Assembly (NCBI RefSeq): GCF_042686025.1
Contig: NZ_JBHUOZ010000002.1
Coordinates: forward strand, 62,001-126,000
Reading direction: 5' to 3'
From: Terrimonas rubra
GTDB lineage: Bacteria > Bacteroidota > Bacteroidia > Chitinophagales > Chitinophagaceae
DNA: 64,000 bases
The notes beneath the pieces were generated by a model, which had not been told where the DNA came from, did no database searches, and saw nothing but the letters and a program-made list of their open reading frames with translations. The translations under genes were made by a program, and so were the position numbers. This document shows positions 51,697 to 60,208 of the stretch, piece by piece. Each line of letters begins with the position of its first letter. Position 1 is the first letter of the stretch.

Positions 51697-52788
51697 ATGC
51701 CAGTATTGACTAAAAAAGGTATTACTACATCGCTTCCGGTTTTATTGCTGTTTTTATTACTGGCAGGCAGCCGGGCAGCAGCCCAGCACAGTGTATTTTT
51801 TTGCGGCGAACGTATACCGCTGGAAAAAAGTTTTGTGGCGGATAAACTGATGAATGTTATCCGCAAACAGGTACCGCTGGTAAATATGAAATCATTACGT
51901 GCCCGTACCGAAACCTATTTCCCCATTGTAGTAAAATACCTGAAGCTGTTTAATATACCCGAAGACCTGAAGTACCTGCCCATTGTGGAGAGTGCTTTTA
52001 TGGCTTCGGTACGTTCGCATGCCGGCGCACATGGCTTTTGGCAGATCATGCCTGCTACTGCGGCACAGTATGGAATGATCATGAATGATGTGGTAGATGA
52101 GCGGGAAGATATTTTTAAAGCCAGTGAAGTGGGTTGTAAGCTGTTGCGGTTTCATTATGATTTTTATAAGAAACGTTACCAGGTAGGCTCCTGGGTACTG
52201 GCAGCAGCGGCTTATAATAATGGTATCGGTAATATTGATAAAGCTATCAAACGCCAGGGCACCGATTACTTTTCGATGAACCTGAACCCTGAAACGGCGG
52301 CTTATGTATACAAGATCATTGCGGTTAAGGAATTGTTTGAATACCCGGAGATCTATATAAAGAATTTCGGCTATAATGTTTTTGCAACGGATAAGCCGGT
52401 AAAAGTAAAACCCGGTGGAGATGAGAACGATGCGGCTTTCAGTAAAATACAGCTGGATGTAAGTGAAACCGAAGCCAAATCACTGGAAGTGGTTAAGCCG
52501 GCTAAATATGTGCCCGCAAAAATTATAGGATCTTACAAAAAGTTTAAAGATGGCAACCTGGTTAAGATAGAACTGGAGCAGGATATGACCACTCCATTAG
52601 GCTTTTCCAAAAAAGGTTACACCTTCAGCGTTCCCGGCTGGATCATTGACGACCGTGTTTTTGTAGACCTTGGTTACGGACACGAGCTTACCCTTTGCGA
52701 TATGGGATTGCAAAAAGGCATTGCCTTAAGTGAATTAAAGGGTAAAAAACCAGGTGTAATGTTACGCAATACGGGATATAGCGACTAG
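51697..52788 (+). CDS. Lytic murein transglycosylase (SLT family, MltD-like)
   Basis: A 363-residue exported enzyme with signal peptide LPVLLLFLLLAGSRAAAQ. The SLT domain occupies about 65-230. Its catalytic Glu is in KYLPIVESAFMASVRSHAGA, followed by HGFWQIMPATAAQYGM and VLAAAAYNNGIGNIDKAIKR, the family's usual three motifs. The C-terminal part (about 255-360) is an undefined beta-rich region where MltD carries LysM, but no LysM is obvious. It cleaves peptidoglycan glycan strands to anhydro-muropeptides. Its close coupling (2 bp) with the TraN-like protein suggests that this wall-opening enzyme serves an envelope-spanning structure. Confidence 0.85.
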   Translation: MPVLTKKGITTSLPVLLLFLLLAGSRAAAQHSVFFCGERIPLEKSFVADKLMNVIRKQVPLVNMKSLRARTETYFPIVVKYLKLFNIPEDLKYLPIVESAFMASVRSHAGAHGFWQIMPATAAQYGMIMNDVVDEREDIFKASEVGCKLLRFHYDFYKKRYQVGSWVLAAAAYNNGIGNIDKAIKRQGTDYFSMNLNPETAAYVYKIIAVKELFEYPEIYIKNFGYNVFATDKPVKVKPGGDENDAAFSKIQLDVSETEAKSLEVVKPAKYVPAKIIGSYKKFKDGNLVKIELEQDMTTPLGFSKKGYTFSVPGWIIDDRVFVDLGYGHELTLCDMGLQKGIALSELKGKKPGVMLRNTGYSD

Positions 52789-52802
52789 CCTGTTAAAAAG
52801 GT

Positions 52803-53522
52803 TTACCTGTCGGTAAAACGGCCCGTTTTCTTTAAATATCTAACTGTTATATACACCAGCACCAGGCCGCCAAGGCTGATAGCCAGGGCTTCCATGCGGT
52901 CATCGCGGTCATCTAACTGCGGGTAGTTCAGTAATAATAATAAAGCTATACCACATAGCCAGATGAACTGGGTGGTATGCTCCCTTAAGATCCAGCGTTT
53001 CCAGTTAAAATGCATGCCCGAGAAAGTTTTTTTCAAGCCTGATAGTTTGGGTATCCAGCGGTTTACATTTCTGCAGTACTCATCATAACCGGGACCAAAT
53101 TTTGAACGTAAAAAATTTTCTTCTGCCAGTACAATGGCCTGGTAAATGAAAAGAAAGATCGGCATCATAACCGCCACATAAATAAGCGAGTTGGCCAGGA
53201 TACCTACACCCAGTAACATTAAAATATTACCTACATATAAAGGGTTACGGCAGTGGCTGAAAATGCCTTCGGTCACCAGGCCGTCAGCATAGGGTTTACC
53301 TTCTTTGCCTCCGCGTACGATATAAGCCAGCCCGATGGTAGCGCCGCGTATGGCCTGGCCAAGACAGGTGATCACTAATCCTAAAACAATAGGCCATATA
53401 TAAAAATCGGAGCCTAATAATTTACCTGAAAAAAGCGGGGGTGATGGCACAAATAAAACAGCGTAAAAAAGAATGAAGATGATATTACGATACTTAAAAA
53501 AGAAGTTCCCGATGCTGACCAT
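52803..53522 (-). CDS. Isoprenylcysteine carboxyl methyltransferase (ICMT)/PEMT-family membrane protein
   Basis: A 239-residue polytopic membrane protein with four to five helices. The ICMT/PEMT signature near 105-165 is clear: IFSHCRNPLYVGNILMLLGV (RxPxY), and EENFLRSKFGPGYDEYCRNV (EExxLxxxFGxxYxxY), which form the SAM-binding site. The family methylates carboxyls, lipids or small molecules at the membrane; the substrate is unknown. It lies 13 bp after cmoA on the same strand, so the two are likely one transcript. Confidence 0.82.
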   Translation of the reverse strand: MVSIGNFFFKYRNIIFILFYAVLFVPSPPLFSGKLLGSDFYIWPIVLGLVITCLGQAIRGATIGLAYIVRGGKEGKPYADGLVTEGIFSHCRNPLYVGNILMLLGVGILANSLIYVAVMMPIFLFIYQAIVLAEENFLRSKFGPGYDEYCRNVNRWIPKLSGLKKTFSGMHFNWKRWILREHTTQFIWLCGIALLLLLNYPQLDDRDDRMEALAISLGGLVLVYITVRYLKKTGRFTDR

Positions 53523-53535
53523 AAAAGATATTGAT

Positions 53536-54267
53536 TTATTTAACTGCTATAATGCCGGTAAAATTGTACCATTTAAAAAACACTTCCGTGTGCGAAAACC
53601 CTACATCTTTCAGGAGGGCAATGTTTTCGGAAAGTTTGTAAGGAATTAATACATTTTCCAGTGCTTCGCGTTTTTGTGATATTTCCAGGTCGCTGTAGTT
53701 ATTGCGACGTTTGTAATTGTAATAGTATTCTATAAAATCGCGGTTGAAGCGGCTTTCCTCGGCCAGTATTTTTTCAACCAGTATTAGTACTCCGCCCGGG
53801 TTTAAGCCGACTACTATTCTTTTTAATAATTGTTCGCGGTGTATGGGGCGTACAAATTGCAGGGTTAAACAAAGTACTACTACCGAGGCGTTGCTGATGC
53901 TGAAATCCTTACCAAGATCGGCGCATTGCAGTTCATATTCCCGATCAAATCCAAGCTCCTTCAGCTTGGCATCGCATTTATTCAACATCTCCTGCGAATC
54001 ATCAATACCAACAAACTTTACATCCTTTGTCACCATGGGGTCCATGCTGATCAGCGTGCTGCCGGTAGAGCATCCCAAGTCATAAACCGCTGTACCTTTT
54101 ACGGCATGTGAGCCGGCGAGTTCGGCGATCATCCGCTGCATTTCGAGGTAGTAAGGCACCGAACGGCTTACCATATCATCAAACACCTGTGCTACCTGTG
54201 CGCCAAATTTAAAGTCGCTGGACTTTTCTATTTTCTCGCTAAAAACTACATCTTTGTTTTCCGACAT
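53536..54267 (-). CDS. cmoA: Carboxy-S-adenosyl-L-methionine synthase CmoA
   Basis: A 243-residue class I SAM-dependent enzyme closely resembling E. coli CmoA. It begins like CmoA (FSEKIEKSSDFKFGAQVAQV, then DDMVSRSVPYY). The SAM site is VYDLGCSTGSTLIS, followed by FVGIDDSQEML, VVLCLTLQFVRP, LNPGGVLILVEK and the family phrase NNYSDLEISQKREALENVLI. CmoA turns SAM and prephenate into carboxy-SAM for tRNA wobble uridine modification by CmoB. cmoB is not in the window; an ICMT-like methyltransferase follows instead. Confidence 0.88.
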   Translation of the reverse strand: MSENKDVVFSEKIEKSSDFKFGAQVAQVFDDMVSRSVPYYLEMQRMIAELAGSHAVKGTAVYDLGCSTGSTLISMDPMVTKDVKFVGIDDSQEMLNKCDAKLKELGFDREYELQCADLGKDFSISNASVVVLCLTLQFVRPIHREQLLKRIVVGLNPGGVLILVEKILAEESRFNRDFIEYYYNYKRRNNYSDLEISQKREALENVLIPYKLSENIALLKDVGFSHTEVFFKWYNFTGIIAVK

Positions 54268-54328
54268 AGAGACTTATTAAGTTTTCCCGGTATTTAAAAT
54301 CTAAAATTAAAGGTTTATAATATATAGT

Positions 54329-54682
54329 ATGAAAAAAATATACCATCTGGCACACTGCACCACCTGCCAGGCAATTATTAAAGACACAGGCATTACCAAC
54401 AAAAATTTTGCCATGCAGGATATACGTACTGAAAGGATCACCCCGGCCCAGCTGGAGGAGATGAAGAACCTGGCCGGAAGCTATGAAGCCCTGTTCAGCC
54501 GGCGGGCCTTAAAGTACAAGGAGATGGGGTTGAAGGACAAACAGCTTAAGGAGGAGGATTACAAAAAATTAATATTGGAGGAGGACACTTTTTTGAAAAG
54601 ACCGGTGGTAATTATTAACAAACAAATATTCGTTGGTAGTGAAAAGAAGAATGTTGCGGCGTTGAAGGAAGCGGTTAAATAA
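54329..54682 (+). CDS. ArsC/Spx-family thioredoxin-fold protein
   Basis: A 117-residue ArsC-family protein. The start (MKKIYHLAHCTTCQAIIKD) has CxxC in the position where Spx has CxxC and ArsC a single catalytic Cys. Helical ITPAQLEEMKNLAGSYEALF and the phrase LKRPVVIINKQIFVGSEKK match the family end, where the conserved RP is kept. Arsenate reduction or redox sensing are both possible; no ars genes are near. It is divergent from cmoA and convergent with the HlyD gene. Confidence 0.85.
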   Translation: MKKIYHLAHCTTCQAIIKDTGITNKNFAMQDIRTERITPAQLEEMKNLAGSYEALFSRRALKYKEMGLKDKQLKEEDYKKLILEEDTFLKRPVVIINKQIFVGSEKKNVAALKEAVK

Positions 54683-54726
54683 TAACTAAACCTGGTTAAA
54701 ATCATAATCAGAAAAGTTTTTACCCT

Positions 54727-56031
54727 TTATCGTTGTATGTTTTTTCTTAGCGTATTTAATAACCGTTGAGACAGGCGCAGGTCTTCAGTTATGATACTTG
54801 CGGTTGCAGTAAGGCCATTCCTGTAAGCAATTTTTCTGTTATGATTGGTAACCAAACCCTCAGGCAAAGATATAGTAGCTAAAAAACCGCTATCGCTCGG
54901 TATATTATTAATATGTACGACCTTTCCTTTAACTGTTCCATATTCTTCAGAAGGGTAAGCAGCAAACCTCAGCATTACCTCCTGTCCCGTATCAACTTTT
55001 CCAAAGTTATATTGCGGAATAATTGCTTCTGTATAGTAACCACTAGCCCCAGGATTTACATAACATATTAACTGCGAGGCATTTACTGTTTGATTCTCCT
55101 GAAAAAAGCCGGCCAAAGTAATGGTGCCGTCTTCCGGAGATATTAACAGGTATTTTCTTTTCCACTCTATCAGTTGGTTTTTAAGCGAGTTTAGTGCCTG
55201 TATAAATAATACCTGTTGTTGTTGAATCTGGTTTTGCAGTTCCAGTATTTCTTTGTTTTTTTCATGTTCCTGATTTTCATTAGCAATCACCGCATTATTA
55301 ATTTGCGGGATGCTCATTTTTTTAGATAACAGCTTACTCTTCTCGTTCCTGTAATCCATGGAGGAGATCACTTTCTGCTGCAATAGTTTTTCGTTGGCCA
55401 TAAATGTAGTATCCGAAAGTTTTATGTCCTGCTCAAGTAATTCCTTTTGTCCCAGTAGTTCCGTTCTCAACCGTTGCAAAAAAATAATATCCTTATACAG
55501 CATAGCCATTTTTGTTTCAAAAAAACCGTTGGTGAGATAGTTGCTGAAGCTTTGTTGTGCCTGTATATAGGTTTGAAAAGCCGGCTGCAAATCACCGAGC
55601 GCATTATAAACAGATGCTCTTATAAAATAATTACTGACAGCCACAGCAGGTTGACGATTGACGGAAAAGGCCAGGCTATCCAATTCTGTTTCCAGGTCTA
55701 TAACCTGCTGGTGAGAACCGGTACTTTCAATAAACCCAATTACCTGGTTTTTCTTTACCGCGTCTCCACTTTTAACAAACAGCCGGGTTAATTTACCTTG
55801 CATATTAGTTACTATCTCTTTCGGCGCATTGATTGAGTTTAATCTTGCGGTAGCATTAACAATATCCGGGTAACGGATAAACCATGTCGTTCCCGATAAA
55901 AGGAGAGCCAATAACAACAAAATGGTGATTCCCCAGCGTACCAGGAACCCCGGATTACTGTTGATTAATTCCGTAGCCTGCTTGCTCCTCATTAATTTTA
56001 TATCTTCTCCCTTATCAAACTCGTTTTCCAT
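54727..56031 (-). CDS. HlyD-family membrane fusion (adaptor) protein
   Basis: A 434-residue adaptor for a type I-like exporter. A cytoplasmic N-terminus precedes one membrane helix (about 32-52, WGITILLLLALLLSGTTWFI). A biotinyl-lipoyl half follows (KEIVTNMQGKLTRLFVKSGD, AVKKNQVIGFIES), then a long coiled-coil hairpin (about 110-270) and the second lipoyl half with a beta barrel (LLISPEDGTITLAGFFQ, then RFAAYPSEEYGTVKG). It would link the inner-membrane PCAT transporter to the outer envelope. Last gene of the peptide-export cassette, 17 bp after the PCAT gene. Confidence 0.9.
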   Translation of the reverse strand: MENEFDKGEDIKLMRSKQATELINSNPGFLVRWGITILLLLALLLSGTTWFIRYPDIVNATARLNSINAPKEIVTNMQGKLTRLFVKSGDAVKKNQVIGFIESTGSHQQVIDLETELDSLAFSVNRQPAVAVSNYFIRASVYNALGDLQPAFQTYIQAQQSFSNYLTNGFFETKMAMLYKDIIFLQRLRTELLGQKELLEQDIKLSDTTFMANEKLLQQKVISSMDYRNEKSKLLSKKMSIPQINNAVIANENQEHEKNKEILELQNQIQQQQVLFIQALNSLKNQLIEWKRKYLLISPEDGTITLAGFFQENQTVNASQLICYVNPGASGYYTEAIIPQYNFGKVDTGQEVMLRFAAYPSEEYGTVKGKVVHINNIPSDSGFLATISLPEGLVTNHNRKIAYRNGLTATASIITEDLRLSQRLLNTLRKNIQR

Positions 56032-56048
56032 GTTTGATTATTTATAAC

Positions 56049-58292
56049 TTAATTTCCGAGTTCTAATTGGTTTTTAACAAGCTCGTAATACTTTCCCTTA
56101 AGCGCTGTTAACGTTTCATGTGTGCCCTCTTCAATAATTGCTCCATTGTCTAATACAACAATTTTATCTGCATTTTTTACAGTACTAAGTCTGTGCGCTA
56201 CAACAATCACTGTTTTATGATCCAAAAACGATTTCATATTCTCAACAATACTTTTTTCATTATTTGCATCCAGAGCATTTGTTGCTTCATCTAAGAAAAT
56301 ATATTTTGGATTTTTGTATACCGCCCTGGCTATTAATAATCTTTGTTTTTGTCCCGCACTGATCCCATTCCCTTCTGCTCCGATCTTTGTATTAAACCTC
56401 AAGGGGAGGCTTCGGATATATGACAGTATATTGGCCACTTTACAGGCATACAAGAGCTTTTGAACATCAGGCTGTTCATCGCTCACTGCAATATTACCGG
56501 CAATTGTATCGCTGAATATAAACCCGTCCTGCATAACACTGCCACAGGTTTTCCGCCAATATTCCGGGCTAATATCTTTGAAATTAATTGCCTGCCTGCC
56601 ATAATCTGAGTTTTGTTCAATGACAATTTCCCCTGTGTATGTGTCGTAAAACTTCAACAATAGCTTTATCAGTGTTGTTTTGCCACTGCCGCTCGCCCCA
56701 ACAATAGCCGTTGTTTTTCCTTCCGGGATAAGAAGGTTTATATTCCGCAATACAGGTTCATTGCCAGCTCCGGGGTAAGTGAAGGAAATATTTTTAAATG
56801 TAATATAGCTGTCAGTAAATGGAGAAGGTTTATCGTCAAGCGTTAATGCAGTTATCTGGCCCGGCTTTTCCTCCTCTTCCATTTCATGAATTTCATTTAA
56901 CCGGTCCAATGAAATATTGGCATCCTGTGCAGTTTGCACAAAGCTAATTAATTGTTCGACCGGGCTGTTTAATTGCCCTATTATATATTGTACAGCCAGC
57001 ATAGTACCTAAAGTTAATTCCCCTTTTACCACAAGTCCTGCCACAATAAAAGTGATAAGGATATTTTTACCTTCATTTATAAATAGTGCTCCCGCTTGCT
57101 GATATTGATTTAATGATAAGCTTTTAAAGGAAAGTTTAAATAATTTTGTTTGTGCATTTTCCCATTCCCAGCGACGAAGCTGGGTGGCCGTTTGCAGTTT
57201 AATTTCCTGCATACCCAGTACCAGCTGCATGGTTAGCGTATTTTCTTTTGCAGCAATATCAAAGCGTTCGTAATCCAGTTTTTTTCTGAATTTCAAAAAC
57301 AATTTTATCCAAAGGAAATACAATAAACTACCCGCAAAAAACACCATGAAAATGGTACTGTTATAATAGAGCAGGATAAAGGAAAATATAACAAGATTGA
57401 ACAAAGAGAAAACAGTGTTTAACGCCGTGCCGGTTAAAAAACTTTCTATCCTCCGGTGATCACCCAATCTTTGTAGAGTATCGCCGGTATGTTGCGCGTC
57501 AAAATAGGATATAGGGAGGCGCATTAACTTTATCCAGAAATCGGAAAGGATGGATAAGTTAATACGAACGCTGATATGCAGTAAGATCCGGCTGCGTATA
57601 AACTCGGTCAGCATACGGCCGCTAAACAGCATTAACTGGGCAATGAGTATAATGGTAATATATCCCAGGTCGCGGGTTTGAATACCGACATCTACAATAC
57701 TTTGGGTAAGAAAAGGAAAAAGGAGTTGTAATAATAAACCTAATAAAAGAGCCAGTATCAGCTGTACAAAAAAGCGTTTGTATTGTAATACGTAATTAAA
57801 TAAAAAGCTCCAGCTACGTTTGGTGCTAATTTTTTGACCGGTATTTTCTTCATAAAAATCGGGGGTAGGTTCCAATAACAGAGCAATACCTGTAGCTTCA
57901 CCGGTCACCTCATCTACTGCACTAAGCCATTTTGCTTTAAACTCGTTAGGGGTATAAGTAATCAACCCTTTGGCGGGATCAGCAACAAATATTTTATTTT
58001 TAGATACTTTGTAAAATACAATAAAATGGTTTTGTTGCCAGTGCAAGATAGCAGGTCTATCAACTTTGTTTACCAGTTGTTCAAATGTTATAGCAACACC
58101 ATTTGCTTTAAATCCTATTTTTTCTGCTGCATTGGCAATACCCAATAAAGAAACGCCTTCTTTATTAAATTGTGTAAGCTGGCGCAGTTTAACCATATCC
58201 GCATCTTTTCCATAGTAGTGAAAAATCATGCGTAAACAGGTCGGCCCGCAGTCCATTTTACTACTTTGCCTGTAACAAAAAAAGCTATTCAA
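56049..58292 (-). CDS. Peptidase-containing ABC transporter (PCAT, C39 peptidase)
   Basis: A 747-residue bacteriocin/peptide-type exporter. The C39 protease domain (1-130) has an intact triad: Cys15 (MDCGPTCLRM), His89 (QNHFIVF) and Asp105 (VADPAKG). Six transmembrane helices lie in about 165-440. The ATPase domain has Walker A GASGSGKTT near 530, signature SAGQKQRLLIARA near 640, and Walker B IFLDEATNA with the H-loop VVAHRLST. PCATs cut double-glycine leaders from peptides and export the core. The substrate is very likely the 73-aa GG-leader peptide encoded upstream on the same strand. The HlyD adaptor follows. Confidence 0.93.
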   Translation of the reverse strand: MNSFFCYRQSSKMDCGPTCLRMIFHYYGKDADMVKLRQLTQFNKEGVSLLGIANAAEKIGFKANGVAITFEQLVNKVDRPAILHWQQNHFIVFYKVSKNKIFVADPAKGLITYTPNEFKAKWLSAVDEVTGEATGIALLLEPTPDFYEENTGQKISTKRSWSFLFNYVLQYKRFFVQLILALLLGLLLQLLFPFLTQSIVDVGIQTRDLGYITIILIAQLMLFSGRMLTEFIRSRILLHISVRINLSILSDFWIKLMRLPISYFDAQHTGDTLQRLGDHRRIESFLTGTALNTVFSLFNLVIFSFILLYYNSTIFMVFFAGSLLYFLWIKLFLKFRKKLDYERFDIAAKENTLTMQLVLGMQEIKLQTATQLRRWEWENAQTKLFKLSFKSLSLNQYQQAGALFINEGKNILITFIVAGLVVKGELTLGTMLAVQYIIGQLNSPVEQLISFVQTAQDANISLDRLNEIHEMEEEEKPGQITALTLDDKPSPFTDSYITFKNISFTYPGAGNEPVLRNINLLIPEGKTTAIVGASGSGKTTLIKLLLKFYDTYTGEIVIEQNSDYGRQAINFKDISPEYWRKTCGSVMQDGFIFSDTIAGNIAVSDEQPDVQKLLYACKVANILSYIRSLPLRFNTKIGAEGNGISAGQKQRLLIARAVYKNPKYIFLDEATNALDANNEKSIVENMKSFLDHKTVIVVAHRLSTVKNADKIVVLDNGAIIEEGTHETLTALKGKYYELVKNQLELGN

Positions 58293-58379
58293 ACTTATTA
58301 ATAGTTTTATTGAGAATGAAGAAAGTCAAACCCAGTTTTTCTCAAAAAAGACACGCTAATTCTATATATTGTTAAAACA

Positions 58380-59525
58380 CTATTCAACTAGTTTTTTAAT
58401 TGTCTCTTGTAGTTTTTCATAATCATCGTTGTCGCCAGATTGGGTATTATGATATATAATTTCGCTATCTTTGCTTAATAAAAAGTATTGTGGAACAAAC
58501 TGAACGTTATAAAGCATCTGTAAATTATAATCTTTAACGTATGGCTCAAGATTACAAGTATTAATCCAAGGCAGTTTATACCTTTGCAAAGATTTTTTCC
58601 AGGTAACCTCCATAGGGTCAAGTGAAACATATACTATCTCAAGCACATCCTTATATCTTGTATAAAGAGATTTTATCATCGGAAATGATTGTATGCAAGG
58701 TTTGCATCCAGAATCCCAAAAAGATAATAAAACATATTTTTGTTTTATCAAATCCGTAAGACGATATTGATGCAACAAGCTATCTGTAAAGGAAAAAGCA
58801 GGAGCGAATTGTCCGATAGCGACTCTTTTTCTTTTTAGCAGTTCAGTTTCGATATGTAGTCCGATTTTAGTATTTCTTAACTCTTCACTAAAACTATAGT
58901 ACATATTAAGAAGGCTGTCTACTGACGACCGTATTCTACCTATAGGGCTGCTGATTATTTCTTTATTAAAGATGAAAAGATTGATATACGTATTAAAATC
59001 TTTTTTTACAAATGATATCATTGTATTTATCCATTCGTCATTAATTAGTTTATATACACCATTTATTGAGTCAGCAATCACTTCCTTTTTGTAATTATTA
59101 AGGCGTCGAAACTCTAAAATTTTAAGCTTTTTGGAATTTTCAATTGTTTTTAGTTTTTCATATTCACGGTTTTCATTTACAAAAGGAATGTTATGATAGG
59201 AAAGTTCATATTTCCCAGTCTTTTTGTTAAGGGAGATATCAATTTTCATTTTTCCTGGTTTAATAAAAAAATACCATGAGCCGATATTAGTTTGAGAATC
59301 TTCAAGTACTAAACATACATATGCAAAATTTTCACTTATTTTTCCTGTAAGTTTATACCAGCCATTCCTAGTTGCAACGTCAATATCATCGATCGCAGAA
59401 TCCTGTGTAAGCAATGATATAGTCGCTGTCTTTAGTGAAACTGAACCTGATAATTCAAAAGACTGTTGTGCCATTAGTCTTGTGAAAAAAAAGGATAGAA
59501 AAATACTCAATAGTAATATTTTCAT
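58380..59525 (-). CDS. DUF4369/TlpA-type thioredoxin-like exported protein
   Basis: I take ATG 59525 (381 residues), which begins a signal peptide (MKILLLSIFLSFFFTRLMAQ); an ATG seven codons upstream is possible. The N-terminal domain resembles DUF4369 (SVSLKTATISLLTQD, ISENFAYVCLVLED). A helical middle follows. The C-terminal thioredoxin fold has CKPC (Cys274 and Cys277: SFWDSGCKPCIQSFPMI) and the cis-Pro region VQFVPQYFLLSKD. It is probably a periplasmic or outer-face thiol-disulfide enzyme. Its place in a cassette with a Cys-rich peptide and a VKOR suggests isomerase or reductase action on that peptide. Base composition is AT-rich, as in its cassette neighbours. Confidence 0.85.
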   Translation of the reverse strand: MKILLLSIFLSFFFTRLMAQQSFELSGSVSLKTATISLLTQDSAIDDIDVATRNGWYKLTGKISENFAYVCLVLEDSQTNIGSWYFFIKPGKMKIDISLNKKTGKYELSYHNIPFVNENREYEKLKTIENSKKLKILEFRRLNNYKKEVIADSINGVYKLINDEWINTMISFVKKDFNTYINLFIFNKEIISSPIGRIRSSVDSLLNMYYSFSEELRNTKIGLHIETELLKRKRVAIGQFAPAFSFTDSLLHQYRLTDLIKQKYVLLSFWDSGCKPCIQSFPMIKSLYTRYKDVLEIVYVSLDPMEVTWKKSLQRYKLPWINTCNLEPYVKDYNLQMLYNVQFVPQYFLLSKDSEIIYHNTQSGDNDDYEKLQETIKKLVE

Positions 59526-59839
59526 AATAAAATCAAAAATAGTCAATAAATACTTAGAGGCATTTGAGTTAGACTGCAGTTTTTATACCCACAAAACGAC
59601 CATGTTAATCAATAGCATCCGCAACAATATTTTCTTCAATAATTAAAGTTCATATAATATTTCTTTGGTGTTACTAACATTAATGATATAATGTTATAGC
59701 TTAAAAGTATCGGTTGGAGTCAGTTGTTCTCTTCTCAATAAAATTCTTTTAAGTTATTAATGGGTAGTTAAAAAAAGATATTTGATATATGGCTATATAT
59801 TACCATACAAAAAAATATCCTTTTTTCTATAAAAACCAA
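59526..59839. other. AT-rich spacer between peptide gene terminator and thioredoxin gene
   Basis: About 310 bp of strongly AT-rich DNA. A TATTTTTG box (complement of 59534-59541) lies only about 9 bp before the chosen ATG at 59525, which would give an almost leaderless message. No additional leader-peptide ORF was found. Confidence 0.4.
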
Positions 59840-59868
59840 AAATGGTAAAGAAAATACCTTTACCATTT
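59831..59868 (-). terminator. Intrinsic terminator directly after the GG-leader peptide gene
   Basis: A perfect 11-bp stem, AAATGGTAAAG (59840-59850) with CTTTACCATTT (59858-59868), loop of 7, followed on the minus strand by TTGGTTTTTATAG. It starts 8 bp after the peptide stop codon, before the thioredoxin and exporter genes of the same strand. Confidence 0.75.
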
Positions 59869-59875
59869 AATTATT

Positions 59876-60097
59876 CTAAGCGGCATAACAGTTTCCATCA
59901 CCCAGATAGTGACCACAACAACACTCTTCCAAATACTCAGGACCAACATATTCTACATGACAGTAATATTTTATACCTTCTGCCTCATAACAAAGTGATC
60001 TAGTGTGATCACAAACTGTTCCTACCGGCGGAACCCCTCCACCCGGACGTTGACCGCCAGAAGTGTTTTTAAGTTCTTCCCTTGATAATTTTTTCAT
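59876..60097 (-). CDS. Cysteine-rich peptide precursor with double-glycine leader
   Basis: 73 residues. The start MKKLSREELKNTSGG is a classical double-glycine leader (L-S-x-x-E-L-K-x-x-x-G-G), predicting C39 cleavage after Gly15. A second GG lies in PGGG at 19-21. The 58-residue core has seven cysteines at 29, 36, 46, 59, 60, 61 and 70, including a CCC triplet, and is rich in Gly, Tyr and acidic residues. It has no hydrophobic helix typical of class IIb pores. It is flanked by a VKOR-thioredoxin oxidase and a thioredoxin-like protein, so disulfide-rich folding is expected. I know no named family for the core. It may be a bacteriocin, a signal or another exported peptide. Confidence 0.85.
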   Translation of the reverse strand: MKKLSREELKNTSGGQRPGGGVPPVGTVCDHTRSLCYEAEGIKYYCHVEYVGPEYLEECCCGHYLGDGNCYAA

Positions 60098-60208
60098 AAT
60101 AAAATAAATTTAAATTATTAACCTGTAACAGCTGCGGCTACAGTTATTGTTGATAAAATTGTCGGCGCAGCTAAAACTATTTTACAAAGTTTTACCGACA
60201 AAAAGTTA

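Noticed and set aside
54329..54682. Idea that the ArsC-family protein belongs to the peptide cassette as a third thiol protein.
   Set aside because: It is on the opposite strand, has no export signal, and its base composition is like the flanking chromosome.
60098..60208. A short TTG-started hydrophobic frame (LSVKLCKIVLAAPTILSTIT and a few more) between the oxidase and peptide genes, considered as a second exported peptide.
   Set aside because: It has no ATG and no GG leader, and is only 27 codons long; chance is more likely.
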